Assembly (NCBI RefSeq): GCF_027920545.1
Contig: NZ_CP115859.1
Span: 2,821,001 to 2,885,000, forward strand
DNA from: Chryseobacterium camelliae
Lineage (GTDB): Bacteria; Bacteroidota; Bacteroidia; Flavobacteriales; Weeksellaceae
Direction of reading: 5' to 3'
DNA length: 64,000 nt
Part shown: piece by piece, positions 7,461 through 16,140 of the stretch
Numbering within the stretch: the stretch's first letter is position 1
Layout of the letters: each line of letters starts with the position of its first letter
The notes under the pieces: generated by a model
Told to the model about the DNA's origin: nothing
Databases searched by the model: none
What the model saw: the letters and a program-made list of their open reading frames with translations, nothing else
Position numbers and translations under genes: made by a program

Positions 7461-9557
7461 ATGAAAAAAACTTTACTACTATTTCTTTTATTATTATCAC
7501 AAATTTATTTTTCACAGGCAGACTGTTCCACTGCGTTATCTGTTTGCGGAAACTCAAGCATTACCTACAGTCCTACGGGAATAGGTACTGTTAATGAAAC
7601 GTTAGGAGGCTGCTTGACAACGGGTGAGCATAATTCAATTTGGTATAAACTTACGATTGCTACCAGCGGAACCCTTACTTTCGATTTGGTCCCGTATGAT
7701 CCGGGAGCAGATTATGATTGGGCCATTTACGGACCTAACGTAAGCTGCGGAAATTTAGGTTCTCCCATACGTTGTAATGCAGCCACTGCAATTGGAGTAG
7801 GAGCATCTACGGGATTAAATATGACGAGTACGCTTACCAGTGCGGCAGGAGGATCACTTACTCCGTATTGTATGTACATGGATGTGGTGGCCGGGCAAAC
7901 TTATTATCTGTATATCGATAACTGGGTAGGAGCAGGAAGTACTACTATCGCTCCGTTTTCTTTAACCTGGGGCGGAACCGCAACATTGGCTTCTCCTTTT
8001 ACAGATCCTGCTTTACAGCCGCATCCGTTTGTTCCGCCGGGAATTCCTGCAGCAAACCCAAATGATCCGAGAGAAATTCTGATCTGTGCAAACCCTGCTA
8101 TTTTTGATTTCAGTACCCTGACTCCGGGAATTCTGAACGGGAATCCTAATTTCGTGATTACTTATCATACCACTCAAAACGATGCACTTGCCGGAACGAA
8201 TCCTATTGTAGCACCTATGACGGTGAATACCACTTCAATTTATTATTACAGTATCCATTATCAGGACCCTTCAAATCCTAATAACCCCATTAATTTTTGC
8301 AGGCAGATTGGTAAGTTTAAATTTAAATTAGGAGGAATTACAGGTAATAATGTTACATTGTATGCCTGTAATAACTATAAATCCGGGAAAGGCTTATTTA
8401 ATTTAACCAGTGCAAATGTTTTCAGCGGGTCAAATGTGACGATTAAATATTACCCGACTATGGCTGATTTAAATGCAGGAACATCGGAAATTACAAATCC
8501 GAGTCAGTATTTATCAGCAGAAGGCGTGGTATATGCTTCTATTAAAACTTCACAAGGTTGTTCTACGGTAGCAATAATTACGCTTAAGTTTTATCCTGAA
8601 GTCAGTGTGAATGATGCTTCTCTAAGTGCCTGTGCAACGGAAATAGATCCGAAAACGGCATCTTTTAACCTGACAATGGTATCAGTGACAACACAAAGTA
8701 ATGTTACCAAAAAATATTATGCTTCTGTCGCAAATGCAATCAACGGAACCAATGAAATACTGACTCCTGCGGCTTATGTTTCTTCAGAGGGCGCTGCATA
8801 CGTAAAAGTAACAGATGCGAATGGCTGTTATGGAATAGCTAAGATAACATTGTCAATAATTCCTCCGGTGTACTCATCGGTTTTAAAAGATAAAACGATT
8901 TGTATTGAAGATAAAACCACTCTTGATGCGGGACCTGGATTTGACGGTTATGAATGGAGTACGGGAGAAACTACGCAAGCAATTGCTAATGTAAGTGTGG
9001 GAGTGTATTGGGTGAAATTAAAAAAAGGAGAATGTATCGCGGCACAAATGGTAAAAGTACATGCTTCTCAAGAACCTGTAGTGCTAAGTGTTGATATTTC
9101 CACGACTACAGTTACTATAAACGTTACAGGAGGTACAGCACCATACAAATATTCGATGGATAATATCAATTGGCAGGACTCCAATGTCTTTACCAATGTT
9201 AAGAGAGGTGATCATACCATTTATGTAAAAGATGCTTATAATTGTGAGCCTGTAGATGTGGTTATTGTTGTTCCCAATTTAATTAATGCCATTACACCAA
9301 ACGGAGATGGAATCAATGATGTTATTGATTATTCCGCATTGGCAAGCAAACATAATCTGGTATTTAATATCTATGACAGATATGGAAACAAGATTTTTGA
9401 GGCAGATAAATTCAATAACTATAAATGGAACGGAACTGCCGGTAATAAAGCTGTACCAACAGGAAATTACTGGTATTCCATAACATGGAATGAACCGAGC
9501 AAACAAAATACACCGGTAAAATACTCAGGATGGGTCATGGTGAAAAACAGACAATAA
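7461..9557 (+). CDS. T9SS type B-sorted multidomain surface protein (adhesin-like)
   Basis: This 698-residue protein is predicted to be exported by Sec and then by the type IX system. I chose the ATG at 7461, which gives the signal peptide MKKTLLLFLLLLSQIYFSQA; a TTG two codons upstream is less likely. An N-terminal Cys-containing beta domain covers about residues 22-200. Two tandem repeats of about 85 residues follow (roughly 297-380 and 383-470, each with a Cys pair and an IKYY/KKYY motif). Next come an Ig-like module (DAGPGFDGYEWSTGETTQ) and a SprB-like repeat (GGTAPYKYSMDN). The last 90 residues, from ITPNGDGINDVID to the end, are the gliding-motility-associated type B C-terminal sorting domain. 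The ligand is unknown. The T9SS core itself is encoded at 21.9-26.7 kb. Confidence 0.9.
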   Translation: MKKTLLLFLLLLSQIYFSQADCSTALSVCGNSSITYSPTGIGTVNETLGGCLTTGEHNSIWYKLTIATSGTLTFDLVPYDPGADYDWAIYGPNVSCGNLGSPIRCNAATAIGVGASTGLNMTSTLTSAAGGSLTPYCMYMDVVAGQTYYLYIDNWVGAGSTTIAPFSLTWGGTATLASPFTDPALQPHPFVPPGIPAANPNDPREILICANPAIFDFSTLTPGILNGNPNFVITYHTTQNDALAGTNPIVAPMTVNTTSIYYYSIHYQDPSNPNNPINFCRQIGKFKFKLGGITGNNVTLYACNNYKSGKGLFNLTSANVFSGSNVTIKYYPTMADLNAGTSEITNPSQYLSAEGVVYASIKTSQGCSTVAIITLKFYPEVSVNDASLSACATEIDPKTASFNLTMVSVTTQSNVTKKYYASVANAINGTNEILTPAAYVSSEGAAYVKVTDANGCYGIAKITLSIIPPVYSSVLKDKTICIEDKTTLDAGPGFDGYEWSTGETTQAIANVSVGVYWVKLKKGECIAAQMVKVHASQEPVVLSVDISTTTVTINVTGGTAPYKYSMDNINWQDSNVFTNVKRGDHTIYVKDAYNCEPVDVVIVVPNLINAITPNGDGINDVIDYSALASKHNLVFNIYDRYGNKIFEADKFNNYKWNGTAGNKAVPTGNYWYSITWNEPSKQNTPVKYSGWVMVKNRQ

Positions 9558-9576
9558 GCTGATTTAAAAATAACAA

Positions 9577-9604
9577 GCCGTCACAAACAGTGGCGGTTTT
9601 TTAT
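9577..9604 (+). terminator. Intrinsic terminator after the T9SS adhesin gene
   Basis: GCCGTCAC and GTGGCGGT form a stem with one T-G pair around a 5-nt loop, followed by six T residues. Confidence 0.75.
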
Positions 9605-9642
9605 TTTCAAAATTGTTAAATTAGTGAGTCAGATTATGATCT

Positions 9643-10164
9643 ATGAAAGATTTATTTATAAAACGTTTTGAGTATTATAAAATGCTTGGCGATAAGTCGT
9701 TTGAACAGCTTTCTGATGAACAGTTTTTCTGGCAGTTCAACGAAGAAAGTAATTCAATAGCCGTTATTGTGAAGCATATTGCCGGAAATATGCTGTCGAG
9801 ATGGACCAATTTTTTAACCGAAGACGGAGAAAAATCGTGGCGGAACCGTGATGAAGAATTTATAAATATTTTCAAAACCAAACAGGAAATTTTAGAATAT
9901 TGGGAAAAAGGCTGGAAATGTCTTTTTAATGCAATGAATCAAATTACTGATGAAAATTTATACTCTACAATCTACATCAGAAGTGAGGCTCATTCGGTAA
10001 TTGATGCCGTTTTCCGCCAACTGGCGCATTATCCTTATCATATCGGACAGATCATATATATTGCAAAAATGATTAAAAACGATGATTGGAAAACACTTTC
10101 TATTGCAAGAAATAGGTCTCAGGATTTTAATAATGAAATGAAAGATAAATTTTCTGGAGAATGA
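9643..10164 (+). CDS. DinB-like four-helix protein (DUF1572)
   Basis: This 173-residue cytosolic protein has the DinB/YfiT-like layout with three likely metal-binding histidines: His45 in VKHIAGN, and His129 and His133 in AHYPYHIGQI. The HIAGNMLSRW and HIGQIIYIAK segments are typical of DUF1572. Family members are thought to bind a metal, and some are thiol-dependent enzymes; no specific reaction can be given here. The stop codon overlaps the ATG of the next gene (ATGA), so the two are translationally coupled. Confidence 0.85.
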   Translation: MKDLFIKRFEYYKMLGDKSFEQLSDEQFFWQFNEESNSIAVIVKHIAGNMLSRWTNFLTEDGEKSWRNRDEEFINIFKTKQEILEYWEKGWKCLFNAMNQITDENLYSTIYIRSEAHSVIDAVFRQLAHYPYHIGQIIYIAKMIKNDDWKTLSIARNRSQDFNNEMKDKFSGE

Positions 10165-10802
10165 AAAATTTCACCATAGACAAAGGCAAAGGAATGATCT
10201 CTGAAGAATTTTTAGAGAGAAATGTTTTCGATTTTCACTCTGCCTGCAAATATGTCTCAGGATTGCCTTACAAAAGAAATGTAGACAAAAATAATATCAA
10301 ATGTGTTTTTGATGATTTGGGTGGTACTTGTAGTACAAAACATGCAGTACTTAGAAAACTAGCACTTGAAAATAATCAATCTGACGTGAAGCTCATTCTC
10401 GGAATTTTTAAAATGGATGCAGAATATACTTTTAAAATTAAAAATACTTTAGACAAGTTTAATTTAAATTATATTCCCGAAGCTCACAATTATCTCAAAA
10501 TTGATGATGAATATTTCGATTTTACAAAACCCAACTCGGAATATTCAGAATTTAAAAATAAATTACTGGATGAAAAGGAAATGGAATACAATGAAATTAT
10601 GACCGAAAAAATTTTGTTTCATAAGCGTTTTCTTGAAAATTGGCTTTCGGATGAAAACATTCCTTACAGTCTGGATGAAATTTGGGAAATAAGAGAACAG
10701 TGCATCAGTGATTTGCAAAAAAATAATGAAGTAGAAATTCAAAATTCTTCTCCTGTTTGTTATCAAAATAGTCCGGAAGTAAGAGATGAATTTAAGCAAT
10801 AG
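10161..10802 (+). CDS. Unknown protein with a possible transglutaminase-like Cys-His-Asp triad
   Basis: This 213-residue soluble protein has no signal peptide. I see Cys57 at the start of a helix in GGTCSTKHAVL, His109 in EAHNYLKID and Asp120 in EYFDFT. This order and spacing is what transglutaminase/papain-like folds use (Cys at a helix N-terminus, then His and Asp on adjacent strands). The assignment is inference from those motifs; no family is recognised with confidence. It overlaps the DinB-like gene by 4 bp, so the two proteins are probably made together. The C-terminal 40 residues are polar and look disordered. Confidence 0.65.
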   Translation: MKNFTIDKGKGMISEEFLERNVFDFHSACKYVSGLPYKRNVDKNNIKCVFDDLGGTCSTKHAVLRKLALENNQSDVKLILGIFKMDAEYTFKIKNTLDKFNLNYIPEAHNYLKIDDEYFDFTKPNSEYSEFKNKLLDEKEMEYNEIMTEKILFHKRFLENWLSDENIPYSLDEIWEIREQCISDLQKNNEVEIQNSSPVCYQNSPEVRDEFKQ

Positions 10803-10835
10803 ACTGAATCAATTTAAAAATCATATTAAAATTAC

Positions 10836-10843
10836 TATCTTTG
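10836..10843 (+). promoter_or_regulatory. Bacteroidetes -7 box for mtaB
   Basis: TATCTTTG followed by GCA is a canonical TAnnTTTG box, 26 bp before the mtaB ATG. Confidence 0.65.
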
Positions 10844-10869
10844 CAACCACAAAAATCAGGAGTACATAA

Positions 10870-12216
10870 ATGTCAACTTTTCAGAGAACTGCCGCATTTC
10901 ACACCCTTGGCTGCAAATTAAATTTTGCGGAGACATCTACTATTGCCCGTCAATTAACAGATGCAGGTTATGATAAGGTGAACTTTGATGAAAAAGCGAA
11001 TATTTATGTAATCAATACGTGTTCCGTAACGGAAAACGCTGATCGTGAGTGTAAACTCCATGTGAAAAGAGCCATGAAAGCCAATCCTGAAGGTTTGGTG
11101 GTGATTGTTGGGTGTTACGCTCAATTAAAACCTGAAGAAATTTCACAGATCGAAGGTGTTGATTTGGTTTTAGGAGCCAAAGAAAAATTCAATATCTTAA
11201 GCTACCTTGATGATTTGGAGAAATCTGAAAGTGAAGGGATCGTACATTCTTGTGAAATTGAAGAAACCGACTTCTTTATCGGTAGTTATTCCATTGGAGA
11301 CAGAACCAGAGCTTTCCTGAAAGTTCAGGACGGCTGTGATTATAAATGTACCTACTGTACAATTCCTTTAGCAAGAGGGATTTCTCGTTCAGACACCATT
11401 GAAAATGTTCTGAAAAATGCTAAAGAAATTGCAGAAAGAGACATCAAGGAAATTGTGCTGACCGGTGTTAATATTGGAGATTACGGTAAAGGTGAATTCG
11501 GGAACAAAAAACACGAACATACTTTTCTGGATTTAATTTCAGAGCTTGACCAGATTGAAGGAATCGAAAGGATCCGTATTTCTTCCATTGAGCCCAATCT
11601 TTTAAAAGATGAAAGTATCGAGCTGGTTTCCAAAAGCAAAAGCTTTGTTCCGCATTTCCACATTCCTTTACAGTCGGGAAGCGATGATTTATTGAAAAAA
11701 ATGAAGCGTCGTTATTTGACGAAGCTTTATAATGACAGAGTGAACAAAATCCGCGAGGTAATGCCTGATGCGGCTATTGGTGTTGATGTAATCGTTGGTT
11801 TCCCTGGTGAAACCGAAGAAAGATTCATGGAAACCTATAATTTCCTGAACGAGCTTCCGATTACTTATCTTCACGTATTTACCTATTCTGAAAGAGAAAA
11901 TACTGAGGCTGCGGAAATGGAAGATGTTGTTCCGATTCCTGAAAGAAAAAAACGCAACAAAATGCTAAGAATTTTATCTGAAAAGAAAAAGATGGCATTT
12001 TACCAAACCCAGCTTGGAAAGACTCTTCCAGTGCTTTGGGAACACGAAAATAAAGACGGAAAAATGTTTGGCTTCACAGAAAATTATGTGAGAGTTCAAA
12101 AAGACTTTGACCAGGCATCCGTAAATCAAATCGAATTTCTAAATTTAGAAAAAATCCTGTCAGATGGCACGGTTTCTGTGCAATCTTCTTACGAAAGTTT
12201 TTTAGCAAAAGCATAG
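10870..12216 (+). CDS. mtaB: tRNA t6A37 methylthiotransferase MtaB
   Basis: This radical-SAM enzyme adds a methylthio group to N6-threonylcarbamoyladenosine at tRNA position 37, giving ms2t6A. The N-terminal methylthiotransferase domain carries the three auxiliary-cluster cysteines Cys15 (TLGCKLN), Cys51 (NTCSVTENAD) and Cys82 (VGCYAQ). The radical-SAM motif is Cys156-x3-Cys160-x2-Cys163 (DGCDYKCTYCTIP). The core continues with LTGVNIGDYG, the PHFHIPLQSGSD motif and GVDVIVGFPGE. A TRAM-like C-terminal region follows. The 448-residue length is normal. LTGVNIGDYG and the N-terminus favour MtaB over MiaB or RimO. Its substrate modification depends on TsaD, encoded at 39.6 kb. Confidence 0.93.
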   Translation: MSTFQRTAAFHTLGCKLNFAETSTIARQLTDAGYDKVNFDEKANIYVINTCSVTENADRECKLHVKRAMKANPEGLVVIVGCYAQLKPEEISQIEGVDLVLGAKEKFNILSYLDDLEKSESEGIVHSCEIEETDFFIGSYSIGDRTRAFLKVQDGCDYKCTYCTIPLARGISRSDTIENVLKNAKEIAERDIKEIVLTGVNIGDYGKGEFGNKKHEHTFLDLISELDQIEGIERIRISSIEPNLLKDESIELVSKSKSFVPHFHIPLQSGSDDLLKKMKRRYLTKLYNDRVNKIREVMPDAAIGVDVIVGFPGETEERFMETYNFLNELPITYLHVFTYSERENTEAAEMEDVVPIPERKKRNKMLRILSEKKKMAFYQTQLGKTLPVLWEHENKDGKMFGFTENYVRVQKDFDQASVNQIEFLNLEKILSDGTVSVQSSYESFLAKA

Positions 12217-12268
12217 TCTCTTTGCGAAATTTCCACTAAATTTATTTTTAACTTTAAATATTACATTC

Positions 12269-13786
12269 ATGAGAGATAAGTTTTTATCTTGGGGAATTGT
12301 ATTAGTTATTGCTACATGGATTGTTGCAATACTAATAAAAGCACACTATTGGATACCGACACTGCTATCCGCAATTTATGCATTGGGAGTTTACAATGCC
12401 TATCAGTCAAAACACGCTATTTTAAGGAATTTTCCTGTGTTGGGTTATTTTAGATACTTTTTTGAAAGTATTTCACCCGAAATGCAGCAGTATTTTATTG
12501 AGAGGGAAACCGACGGGAAACCTTTTCCTAGGAATCAGCGTTCTGCAGTGTATAGAAGAGCCAAAAACTTAAGCGATACGGTAGCTTTTGGGACGCAACT
12601 TGAAGTTAATCATCGAAAATATGAGGGAATTAAACATTCTATTTATGCTAAATCTCCAAAAGAAGAGCTTCCACGAGTTTGGGTAGGAGGAGAGCAATGC
12701 ACGCAGCCTTATCATGCTTCGTTATTTAATATTTCGGCAATGAGTTTTGGGGCATTAAGCGACAGGGCGCAGATTTCTTTGAACAGAGGAGCAAAAAAAG
12801 GTAATTTTTACCATAACACAGGGGAAGGTGGAATTTCCCCATATCATTTGGAAGGTGGAGATCTTTGCTGGCAAATAGGAACAGGGTATTTCGGATGCCG
12901 TGACGAAGAGGGGAAATTTAACCCCGAATTATTTAAAAAATATTCAACGATGCCTAATGTGAAAATGGTTGAAATAAAATTATCCCAAGGTGCAAAACCC
13001 GGTCATGGAGGAGTTTTGCCAGGGGTTAAAAATACAGTTGAGATTGCAAAAATTCGTCACGTCACACCAGGAGTTACGGTAATTTCACCACCTTCACACA
13101 GTTCTTTTTCTGATGCGGCTGGCTTGTTGAAATTCGTACAGCAATTGAGAGAACTTTCAGGAGGAAAACCTGTTGGATTTAAATTGTGTATTGGTGATAC
13201 CAAAGAATTTGAAGATATCTGTGTACAGATGAATGTCTTGAAAATTTATCCAGATTTTATTACGATTGATGGAGCAGAAGGAGGAACAGGAGCAGCGCCG
13301 CCGGAATTTTCAGATGGGGTTGGAATGCCTTTAGAACCGGCTTTAATCTTTGTTAATCGAACTCTTAAGAATTATAATTTAAGAGATAAATTAAGAGTGA
13401 TTGCCAGCGGAAAGGTCTTAACAAGCCTTGATATTTTAAGAGCGATTGCAATGGGAGCGGATATGTGTAATAATGCAAGAGGGTTTATGTTCTCTTTAGG
13501 CTGTATTCAGGCTTTGAGATGTAATTCGAATAATTGCCCGACTGGTGTTGCTACACAGGATAAAATGTTAATTAAAGGACTTGATGTGACGGATAAAGCG
13601 GAAAGGGTATATCATTTTCATAAAAACACGCTTCATACTTGTAACGAATTAATAGCTGCTGCCGGAAGAAGTTCTTATGAAGAGGTGGATGCAACGATGT
13701 TTATGAGAGGTGATGAATTTGATCATCTGGCAGATTTGTATTTCCCTGATATTTTAGGAAATGTGAAGCAGAAAGCAAGGTCTTAG
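12269..13786 (+). CDS. FMN-binding glutamate synthase family protein (GltB2-like)
   Basis: The 505-residue protein holds only the FMN/Fe-S synthase domain of glutamate synthase, without the glutaminase domain. Two hydrophobic segments at residues 8-42 suggest membrane anchoring. The catalytic barrel follows, with SMSFGALSDRA-like ISAMSFGALSDRA, GEGGISPYH, SQGAKPGHGG, TIDGAEGGTGAAPPEF and GADMCNNARGFMFSLGC. The cysteines in GCIQALRCNSNNCPTG fit the 3Fe-4S cluster pattern of the family. The physiological substrate of these stand-alone membrane-linked forms is not established. It lies 52 bp behind mtaB and may be co-transcribed, ending at a terminator. Confidence 0.88.
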   Translation: MRDKFLSWGIVLVIATWIVAILIKAHYWIPTLLSAIYALGVYNAYQSKHAILRNFPVLGYFRYFFESISPEMQQYFIERETDGKPFPRNQRSAVYRRAKNLSDTVAFGTQLEVNHRKYEGIKHSIYAKSPKEELPRVWVGGEQCTQPYHASLFNISAMSFGALSDRAQISLNRGAKKGNFYHNTGEGGISPYHLEGGDLCWQIGTGYFGCRDEEGKFNPELFKKYSTMPNVKMVEIKLSQGAKPGHGGVLPGVKNTVEIAKIRHVTPGVTVISPPSHSSFSDAAGLLKFVQQLRELSGGKPVGFKLCIGDTKEFEDICVQMNVLKIYPDFITIDGAEGGTGAAPPEFSDGVGMPLEPALIFVNRTLKNYNLRDKLRVIASGKVLTSLDILRAIAMGADMCNNARGFMFSLGCIQALRCNSNNCPTGVATQDKMLIKGLDVTDKAERVYHFHKNTLHTCNELIAAAGRSSYEEVDATMFMRGDEFDHLADLYFPDILGNVKQKARS

Positions 13787-13800
13787 AAAAAAGGTAAATA

Positions 13801-13828
13801 AAAAACGCTTCAATTTTGAAGCGTTTTT
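13801..13828. terminator. Bidirectional terminator between converging genes
   Basis: AAAAACGCTTCAA and TTGAAGCGTTTTT form a short-loop hairpin with T runs on both strands. It serves the glutamate synthase-like gene and the FKBP-like lipoprotein gene. Confidence 0.8.
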
Positions 13829-13833
13829 TTGTT

Positions 13834-14580
13834 TTATTGTTGATCTACCGGTCTTGTTTTAGCATCGTAGATTTGAAAGTTAAATACAAAAGACATATTC
13901 TTTAGAGAGTAATTGGTGTAATTGTAATGGGCATCTCTAGCAAAAGCAGCCCTTGAAGGCACTATAATTACTCCTTGTAGATTGTAAGGATCTCCATCAG
14001 CCATATTTTGAAAACCTTTAAAATATTTCAATCCTTCCTGTAATCCTTCAATCTCATAATAGTTTCTTTCTTTACCCGCATCGTCTTTTATTTTGTTTTT
14101 CACATAGTAAAATGTTGGATCGGTTATTGGAGAGCCACCTCCATTAATCGTATTAACAAGACTGCCTGCTGATGAAAAAGCCACATTTCCATCTGTATCA
14201 GTAGCAAGGTAATAATTACTTCTCATCATGGTTTTGATTTGAGTTGCATTAGTTGATAAAGGGTTGGTTTCTATTGTTGCCCCAGGTGAAGGTTGAGCGC
14301 CGTCTCTTATAATGTAGATAACCCCAGATGGAAGTTTAACAGGGTTTAATTCAGATAGCTTTTTCTCATTATCATCAGCAGTATCTGTACTGCTAAATGC
14401 TTTTATATTTCCTTGCACATCCAAATAATTTTCATTCATGAATTTTTGAATGGCCTGATCATCGTATGAATTTCTTACCGCAATGTCTTCTGGCTCTACA
14501 AAGGTTTCAACTTCATCATCTTTTTTACAAGCAGAAAAACACAAAGATCCTGCAAGGATATATAAAAATATTTTTTTCAT
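13834..14580 (-). CDS. FKBP-like lipoprotein (putative peptidyl-prolyl isomerase)
   Basis: This 248-residue protein has an SP-II signal with the lipid-modified Cys18 (CFSAC followed by KKDDE), so it should be anchored in the outer or inner membrane facing the periplasm. The C-terminal half fits a divergent FKBP domain: GLQEGLKYFKGFQ, then the VIIVPSRAAFARDA segment that corresponds to the family's IPS..AYG loop, and the closing strand SFVFNFQIYDAK. Aromatic active-site residues are only partly preserved, so isomerase activity is uncertain and a chaperone role is possible. GldI of gliding bacteria is a related lipoprotein, but I do not claim orthology. Confidence 0.65.
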   Translation of the reverse strand: MKKIFLYILAGSLCFSACKKDDEVETFVEPEDIAVRNSYDDQAIQKFMNENYLDVQGNIKAFSSTDTADDNEKKLSELNPVKLPSGVIYIIRDGAQPSPGATIETNPLSTNATQIKTMMRSNYYLATDTDGNVAFSSAGSLVNTINGGGSPITDPTFYYVKNKIKDDAGKERNYYEIEGLQEGLKYFKGFQNMADGDPYNLQGVIIVPSRAAFARDAHYNYTNYSLKNMSFVFNFQIYDAKTRPVDQQ

Positions 14581-14621
14581 TTTTAAAAAAACTTTTAATT
14601 ACTTTACAAATAATATAACGA

Positions 14622-14629
14622 CAAAAGTA
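14622..14629 (-). promoter_or_regulatory. Bacteroidetes -7 box for the FKBP-like lipoprotein
   Basis: The minus strand reads TACTTTTG, matching TAnnTTTG, 41 bp before the ATG. It lies within the 58-bp gap shared with the divergent Hsp15-like gene. Confidence 0.5.
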
Positions 14630-14638
14630 TAAAAAATT

Positions 14639-15073
14639 ATGAGAATAGATAAATTTTTATGGAGCATTCGTTTTTATAAGACCAGAACCGTTGCTACTGA
14701 GGAGATTAAAAAAAACAGGGTTTCTATTGGTGAGTCGGTGGTGAAGTCTTCTAAAGAAGTGAAGGAGGGCGATGTGATTAAGATCCGTAAAAATCAGATT
14801 GATTATAAAATTAAAGTCATTCAAATTCCTAAAAGCAGAATAGGAGCGAAGCTGGTGCCACTTCATATAAAGGATGTGACGGATAAAGAGCAGTATGAAT
14901 TGTTAAAAATGCGTAAAATGTCACAGGATTATTACCGAAATAAAGGAGAGGGCAGGCCTACAAAAAAAGATCGCCGTGATATGGATGACTATGTAGAAAA
15001 TGATGTAACCTCAGATTTTACAGATTGGGATGAATTTTTTGGGGAAATTGAGGATGATTCGGAAAAAGGTTAA
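14639..15073 (+). CDS. S4-domain RNA-binding protein (Hsp15/HslR-like)
   Basis: This 144-residue protein begins MRIDKFLWSIRFYKTRT, the typical S4 start of Hsp15-type proteins, with KKNRVSIGES and VKEGDVIKIRK completing the S4 fold (residues 1-70). In E. coli the homologue recycles stalled 50S subunits carrying nascent chains; that role is inferred here. The C-terminal part, residues 95-144, is first basic (GRPTKKDRRD) and then strongly acidic, which is common in Bacteroidetes versions. It is divergent from the FKBP-like gene and converges on aroK through a shared hairpin. Confidence 0.87.
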   Translation: MRIDKFLWSIRFYKTRTVATEEIKKNRVSIGESVVKSSKEVKEGDVIKIRKNQIDYKIKVIQIPKSRIGAKLVPLHIKDVTDKEQYELLKMRKMSQDYYRNKGEGRPTKKDRRDMDDYVENDVTSDFTDWDEFFGEIEDDSEKG

Positions 15074-15087
15074 TTTATTTGAAAACG

Positions 15088-15111
15088 AAAAGCTCTAGAG
15101 ATAGAGCTTTT
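15088..15111. terminator. Bidirectional terminator overlapping the end of aroK
   Basis: AAAAGCTCTA, a GAGA loop and TAGAGCTTTT form a perfect 10-bp hairpin. The right arm encodes the last codons of aroK, and the aroK stop lies in the stem, so the signal is partly coding. Confidence 0.75.
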
Positions 15112-15610
15112 CCAGTATTTCATCGACAATATCTTTAGGTTCTCTGGCGTCTGTAACTACATTGATTTGGGCTTTATTATAAAAAGTATTTCTTTCAAAG
15201 AGATGCTTAGCAATAAATTCGGGGAGATTTTCATCAGAAATATTGGCAATCAGGGGACGTTTTTCCTTTTGTTTTAAAAGTCTTTCCGATAAGGTGGCAA
15301 CAGAAGCTCTTAAAAAAACGCTTTTTGAGCTGTGATTAATAATTTCCATGTTGTTGTAATAAACGGGAGTTCCTCCGCCAAGACTCAAAATGACGTTTTC
15401 TTCAGATGCTAAAATTTCTTCCAGCACTTCTCTTTCCAGTTTTCTAAAGTAAATTTCTCCCTTTTTATCAAAGATTTCAGAGATCGTTAATTTATTTCTT
15501 CTGGAAATCTCTTTGTCGAGGTCAATTAATTTAAAATTTGTTTTTTCGCTTAATATTTTGGAAATGTGAGATTTGCCACTCCCCATGTATCCAACGAGTG
15601 AAATTATCAT
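15095..15610 (-). CDS. aroK: Shikimate kinase
   Basis: This cytosolic enzyme phosphorylates shikimate at O3 with ATP, the fifth step of chorismate and aromatic amino-acid synthesis. The 171-residue length is normal. The Walker A motif is GYMGSGKS (residues 7-14). The shikimate-binding segment is IDLDKEISRR, followed by FRKLEREVL and the GGGTPVY motif. The adenine-lid region is RPLIANIS. It is a single gene with a divergent tRNA operon upstream, and its 3' end lies inside a terminator hairpin shared with the Hsp15-like gene. Confidence 0.95.
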   Translation of the reverse strand: MIISLVGYMGSGKSHISKILSEKTNFKLIDLDKEISRRNKLTISEIFDKKGEIYFRKLEREVLEEILASEENVILSLGGGTPVYYNNMEIINHSSKSVFLRASVATLSERLLKQKEKRPLIANISDENLPEFIAKHLFERNTFYNKAQINVVTDAREPKDIVDEILEKLYL

Positions 15611-15640
15611 GAATTTTTTTTAAACAAATTTGCGAAAAAG

Positions 15641-15671
15641 TTTTGAGATAAAGAAAAAACTCATATCTTTG
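15641..15671 (+). promoter_or_regulatory. Promoter of the tRNA-Lys/Leu cluster
   Basis: TTTTG at 15641-15645 and TATCTTTG at 15664-15671 are separated by 18 bp, matching the Bacteroidetes -33/-7 layout. The same pair with the same spacing recurs at 16157-16187. Confidence 0.75.
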
Positions 15672-15723
15672 CACCACTAAAAACGAGGGACATTATTTCA
15701 GTGTTAATCGATAATAGGTGACC

Positions 15724-15796
15724 GACTCGGTAGCTCAGCTGGTAGAGCAATACACTTTTAATGTATGGGTCCTGGGTTCGAATCCCAGCCGGGTCA
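15724..15796 (+). tRNA. tRNA-Lys (anticodon TTT)
   Basis: The 73-nt cloverleaf has acceptor arms GACTCGG and CCGGGTC (one T-G pair), anticodon loop CTTTTAA, T arm CTGGG-TTCGAAT-CCCAG and discriminator A. CCA is not fully encoded. It is the first of three near-identical copies in the cluster. Confidence 0.97.
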
Positions 15797-15833
15797 CAAC
15801 GCAAGAAAATTACTTGATTTTTGTAATTTTATT

Positions 15834-15916
15834 GCCTGCGTGGTGAAATTGGTAGACACGCCATCTTGAGGGGGTGGTTTCCTAAGGATGTGCTGGTTCG
15901 AATCCAGTCGCAGGCA
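15834..15916 (+). tRNA. tRNA-Leu (anticodon GAG)
   Basis: The 83-nt cloverleaf has acceptor arms GCCTGCG and CGCAGGC. The anticodon stem is CCATC/GGTGG with loop TTGAGGG, giving anticodon GAG at 15868-15870. A variable arm of class II size (TTTCCTAAGGATGT region) supports leucine. Discriminator is A. Confidence 0.93.
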
Positions 15917-15989
15917 CACTGCAAAAAAATAAAAATAATTGGTGTGATGTATTTAAATTAGTTTTATATTTATCATAACAATTGTGGCC

Positions 15990-16062
15990 GACTCGGTAGC
16001 TCAGCTGGTAGAGCAATACACTTTTAATGTATGGGTCCTGGGTTCGAATCCCAGCCGAGTCA
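15990..16062 (+). tRNA. tRNA-Lys (anticodon TTT), second copy
   Basis: Same cloverleaf as the first copy, but with a fully Watson-Crick acceptor stem (GACTCGG/CCGAGTC). It ends the first transcription unit and is followed by a terminator. Confidence 0.97.
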
Positions 16063-16118
16063 CAAGTTTACTGAAAAGTAAATTTTTTTCATATTAATAT
16101 TTTGTGATTTGGTGTTTC

Positions 16119-16140
16119 AAAGGCTTCGTAAGAAGCCTTT
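16119..16140 (+). terminator. Terminator of the first tRNA unit
   Basis: AAAGGCTTC, loop GTAA and GAAGCCTTT form a perfect 9-bp stem, followed by GATTTTT. Confidence 0.85.

Noticed and set aside
15834..15916. Reading the Leu tRNA anticodon as TGA (Ser)
   Set aside because: A 7-nt loop placed one base earlier gives TGA, but the stem CCATC/GGTGG and the acceptor fit only with anticodon GAG (Leu).
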